From Bacteroidia bacterium (lineage in GTDB: Bacteria; Bacteroidota; Bacteroidia; J057), in the NCBI GenBank assembly GCA_033391075.1, contig JAWPMV010000001.1:4774001-4838000 (forward strand): DNA of 64,000 nt, in the 5' to 3' direction. Numbering within the stretch: position 1 is the first letter of the stretch; each line of letters opens with the position of its first letter. This document shows, one piece after another, positions 61,808-64,000 of the stretch. The notes beneath the pieces are model-generated. The model worked only from the letters and a program-made list of their open reading frames with translations, was not told the origin of the DNA and searched no databases. Position numbers and translations under genes: made by a program.

Positions 61808-62908
61808 ATGAACCTATTCAGCATCTTTCGATTCATTACCCTGGGCATCATAGCTCTTTTCTTTGTACCATCCCTTTCTGCCCAAAAGATCAAAACAGTC
61901 TCAGGGGAAAGTATCAAATCAGATAAACTCAATCAGGAAATCGAGGCCATTATGGAAGGCCTTGATATGCCCGGCTTATCCATAGGCATTATAAACAATA
62001 ATGAACTCGTCTATCACGAAGCTTTTGGGGTATCTAATTCGGAGACCCGGGTTCCCCTGAATAAAGAAAGCATATTTGAGGCCGCTTCTTTATCTAAACC
62101 CATCTTCGCATACTTCGCCCTGAAACTGGTGGAAACAGGAAAGCTGGATTTGGATAAACCCCTTTACGAATACTTTCCCCATCCAGCTATAGAAGAAAAA
62201 GACCAGGAAAACTATAAACTCATTACGCCTCGAATGGTCCTTTCTCACAGCACAGGTTTTCCCAATCACAGCAATGGGGCCAAGATTCAACTGGCTTTTG
62301 AACCGGGTAAAGGATTCTCCTATTCTGGTGAGGCCTATCAATACCTGGCAGCCATTATCGGTATGCAACATGGCGTGGGTTGGAAAGCGGGCCTCAATGA
62401 TATTTTTCGCAAAAATGTAAGCCTAGCCTTGAAAATGGAGCACAGCTCTTTCCTTTGGACCGACTACCTCGCCCAACACAAAGTCTATGGCCATAATGCA
62501 GAAGGTAAACCTACTCACAATGATACAGGTGGATGGAGCGGAGAGACATTCAATGCCTTTTCCAGTCTGCATAGTGAGGCCGCAGAATACGCAAAGTTTA
62601 TCATCGCCATGCTCAAACAGGAAGGTCTCACTAAGAATTCCTTTAAAGAAATGCTGGCCGAACAAAACCATTTTCAGGAAAGCGAACAGCTTTATCTGGA
62701 TACTGGACAAACGGGCTGGGGACTGGGATTTGCTCAAAAACCTACTCCATATGGCCTGATGCACCTACATACCGGAAACAATCACACATTTCAAGCCTAT
62801 ACCATGTTCATCCCTGAGCAAAAATATGGCCTGGTTGTCTTTACAAATAGTGACAAACTTCTCGACTTTTTAGCTGAGTTGGGGTCTGTAATAGGAGAAC
62901 AATTTTAA
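61808..62908 (+). CDS. Beta-lactamase-fold serine hydrolase
   Basis: 366 residues with signal peptide (ending SLSAQ) and the class C/EstB-like fold: S94-L-S-K97 as the SxxK active site, YSGEAYQYL near 178 (YxG variant), and HTG near 321 (third motif). It may be a carboxypeptidase, esterase or a non-resistance homologue; the sequence does not show a beta-lactamase of clinical type. It precedes the small membrane protein by 9 bp. Confidence 0.86.
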   Translation: MNLFSIFRFITLGIIALFFVPSLSAQKIKTVSGESIKSDKLNQEIEAIMEGLDMPGLSIGIINNNELVYHEAFGVSNSETRVPLNKESIFEAASLSKPIFAYFALKLVETGKLDLDKPLYEYFPHPAIEEKDQENYKLITPRMVLSHSTGFPNHSNGAKIQLAFEPGKGFSYSGEAYQYLAAIIGMQHGVGWKAGLNDIFRKNVSLALKMEHSSFLWTDYLAQHKVYGHNAEGKPTHNDTGGWSGETFNAFSSLHSEAAEYAKFIIAMLKQEGLTKNSFKEMLAEQNHFQESEQLYLDTGQTGWGLGFAQKPTPYGLMHLHTGNNHTFQAYTMFIPEQKYGLVVFTNSDKLLDFLAELGSVIGEQF

Positions 62909-62917
62909 GAAAGAGAT

Positions 62918-63247
62918 ATGGAAGCATTAAATGAAACCTTAGGAGGACTCATCATCATGGCTGGAATGATAGCCATCGTGTACATCCTCGCCAAATACAA
63001 TTATCTGATCCGAAAGATGCTGATTGAAAAAGGGATTCCTGCCCCTAGCCTGTTTAGTAAAAACAGACTGATCGATTTCGCCTGCATTTTCCTCTTCCTT
63101 GGGATCGGCGTTCTCATCTCGGCTTTCTATACAAGCTTACAATTAGAAGAAGATACGATGGATCTCCTCATTTGGGGAACCATCCTGATCGTTGGAAGCT
63201 TTGGGCCGGCATTGGCATATACAATTCGAAGAAAGAGTGGGGAATAA
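62918..63247 (+). CDS. Hypothetical membrane protein upstream of an ECF sigma factor
   Basis: 109 residues with three predicted helices (about 8-26, 50-71, 84-101). Not recognised. It lies in the same cluster as the hydrolase and an ECF sigma factor; its stop overlaps the predicted GTG start of that gene. Similar small DUF-type membrane proteins are known beside ECF sigma genes in Bacteroidota, as far as I recall. Confidence 0.7.
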   Translation: MEALNETLGGLIIMAGMIAIVYILAKYNYLIRKMLIEKGIPAPSLFSKNRLIDFACIFLFLGIGVLISAFYTSLQLEEDTMDLLIWGTILIVGSFGPALAYTIRRKSGE

Positions 63248-63812
63248 GCCATCAGCAAAAGAATCGGATTACCTAAAAAAAATAAAGGATGGAGATCTCC
63301 ATGCCTTCCGATTTCTGGTGGATGAAAATAAAGACATTTTATTGAGTCTGGCTCAATCCATTCTCAAAGACAAAAGTTGGGCGGAAGATGTATTGCAGGA
63401 TGCTTTGATAAAGGTATTTCACAAAATTGGGAGCTTTCGGGAGAACTCTTCTTTCAAAACCTGGCTATATCGGATCGTCATCAATACCGCCTATAACGAA
63501 TTGAAAAAGCGGAAAAGTTATCAGACACATAAATTGGCGGCCCAGGAAAATCAGCCGGAAAACATAGAGCGTAAACATCCCCTCAGAGCAGAAGAACGAA
63601 AATTATTCATTCAATCGACTCTGGATAAATTGAAAGCAGATGAGGCCCTGCTATTGCGCCTTTACTATTTATGCGAAATGAATATTGCCGAGATTTCAGC
63701 CAGTACCGGATTTAAAAAAGCCAAGATCAAAACTGCCCTTTACAGAGGGAGGATCAATTTTAAAATAGAATTAGAAAGAATATTGGGAACTGAAATAAAA
63801 GAGATTTTATGA
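63237..63812 (+). CDS. ECF-type RNA polymerase sigma factor
   Basis: 191 residues. Sigma-2 region with FRFLVDENKDILLSLAQSILKD and WAEDVLQDALIKVFHKIGSFRENSSFKTWLYRIVINTAYNELKKRK, then sigma-4 with LRLYYLCEMNIAEISASTGFKKAKIKTALYRGR. No anti-sigma domain is fused. I chose the GTG at 63237 as the start because it overlaps the upstream stop by 11 bases; a TTG at 63192 would overlap by 56 bases. The stop overlaps the next start as ATGA. Confidence 0.88.
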   Translation: MGNKPSAKESDYLKKIKDGDLHAFRFLVDENKDILLSLAQSILKDKSWAEDVLQDALIKVFHKIGSFRENSSFKTWLYRIVINTAYNELKKRKSYQTHKLAAQENQPENIERKHPLRAEERKLFIQSTLDKLKADEALLLRLYYLCEMNIAEISASTGFKKAKIKTALYRGRINFKIELERILGTEIKEIL

Positions 63813-64000
63813 CAGAAAAAGAGATAAAACAGCTAATTCAGCATAGCGGCCTGCAGACCTCCCAGGACTTCACGGAGCGCTTGATGGAAAATATTGAAGT
63901 TGTAGACCTGGAAAAACAAAAAGATATCAAGCTACAGTTAAGTCGGCCAGTCTGGCTCATTCTAAGTTTGACTGTACTACTTAGCTTTTGCTTTGCCTTA
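63809..64000 (+). CDS. Probable anti-sigma factor or membrane protein, 5' part
   Basis: Only the first 64 codons are in the window. The product starts MTEKEIKQLIQHSGLQTS and reaches a hydrophobic stretch (about 49-64, WLILSLTVLLSFCFAL) at the window edge, so it is probably a membrane-anchored regulator. The ATGA overlap with the sigma gene suggests it is the cognate anti-sigma factor, but this needs the rest of the gene. Confidence 0.6.
   Translation, partial: MTEKEIKQLIQHSGLQTSQDFTERLMENIEVVDLEKQKDIKLQLSRPVWLILSLTVLLSFCFAL

Noticed and set aside
61808-62908. True beta-lactamase giving antibiotic resistance
   Set aside because: The SxxK, Y-x-G and HTG motifs fit a broad esterase/carboxypeptidase family, so resistance cannot be claimed.
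1-64000. tRNA, rRNA or mobile element genes
   Set aside because: No tRNA cloverleaf, rRNA signature, transposase or integrase was recognised, though I could not run a covariance-model search.

Overview
The window is a stretch of ordinary chromosome from a member of the Bacteroidota, probably one of the large-genome, aerobic, environmental lineages such as Saprospiria or relatives. The evidence is the gene order of the envelope block (alpha/beta hydrolase, CBS protein, NAD kinase, DUF6089-type barrel, uppS, bamA, several ompH), many outer-membrane proteins whose signal peptides end in AQ, several promoter -7 boxes of the TAnnTTTG type that this phylum's housekeeping sigma factor uses, and Tat-exported Gfo/Idh/MocA and DUF1501 proteins. 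The exact genus cannot be read from the sequence. I recognise no rRNA, tRNA, CRISPR array, insertion sequence or prophage. Nearly all of the DNA is protein coding and in good frame.

Layout. 0-6.5 kb: cysQ and trxB, a small membrane protein, two tandem PlsC-like acyltransferases converging on a MurG-like glycosyltransferase and an LpxH-like phosphoesterase. 6.7-12.9 kb: an M1 aminopeptidase, a two-gene RNA-repair unit (RNA ligase plus HD-domain/polynucleotide kinase), a pentapeptide-repeat protein and a Tat-exported oxidoreductase. 13.1-17.3 kb: a DEAD-box helicase, a DUF255 thioredoxin-fold protein and a barrel protein. 17.4-27.9 kb: the envelope-assembly block, with three OmpH/Skp chaperones, BamA, UppS, a DUF6089 barrel, NadK, a second short Omp85 protein, a CBS protein and a hydrolase. 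28.2-33.0 kb: a fused FAD oxidoreductase-DUF2855 enzyme, a Crp/Fnr regulator, CvpA, YqeY and a thioredoxin-like protein. 33.3-36.9 kb: a GHL10 glycosidase and five tandem copies of an unrecognised four-cysteine lipoprotein. 37.0-49.0 kb: udk, rdgB, an orphan nuoG, two sugar/phosphate genes, TPR, FkbM, aroA, proC, a double FKBP, an AlkD-like protein and a GNAT enzyme. 49.2-55.6 kb: smc, two small unknown proteins, a membrane-anchored subtilase and an orphan cytochrome oxidase subunit III-like gene. 55.9-64.0 kb: a HEAT/SirB1-like protein, a PSD1-DUF1501 pair, a beta-lactamase-fold hydrolase, and an ECF sigma factor with the start of a probable anti-sigma gene.

How the genes work together. The 17-28 kb block serves outer-membrane biogenesis: UppS makes the lipid carrier, OmpH chaperones carry barrel proteins, and BamA inserts them. 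PlsC, the glycosyltransferase and the LpxH-like enzyme point to lipid or glycolipid metabolism. The most unusual items are the five-gene lipoprotein array, the compact RNA kinase/HD/ligase operon, the DUF2855 fusion beside a Crp/Fnr regulator and a dyad, and two families of intergenic inverted repeats. One family, built on GTGTTCTnGTGTT, occurs at least five times between 38 and 62 kb.
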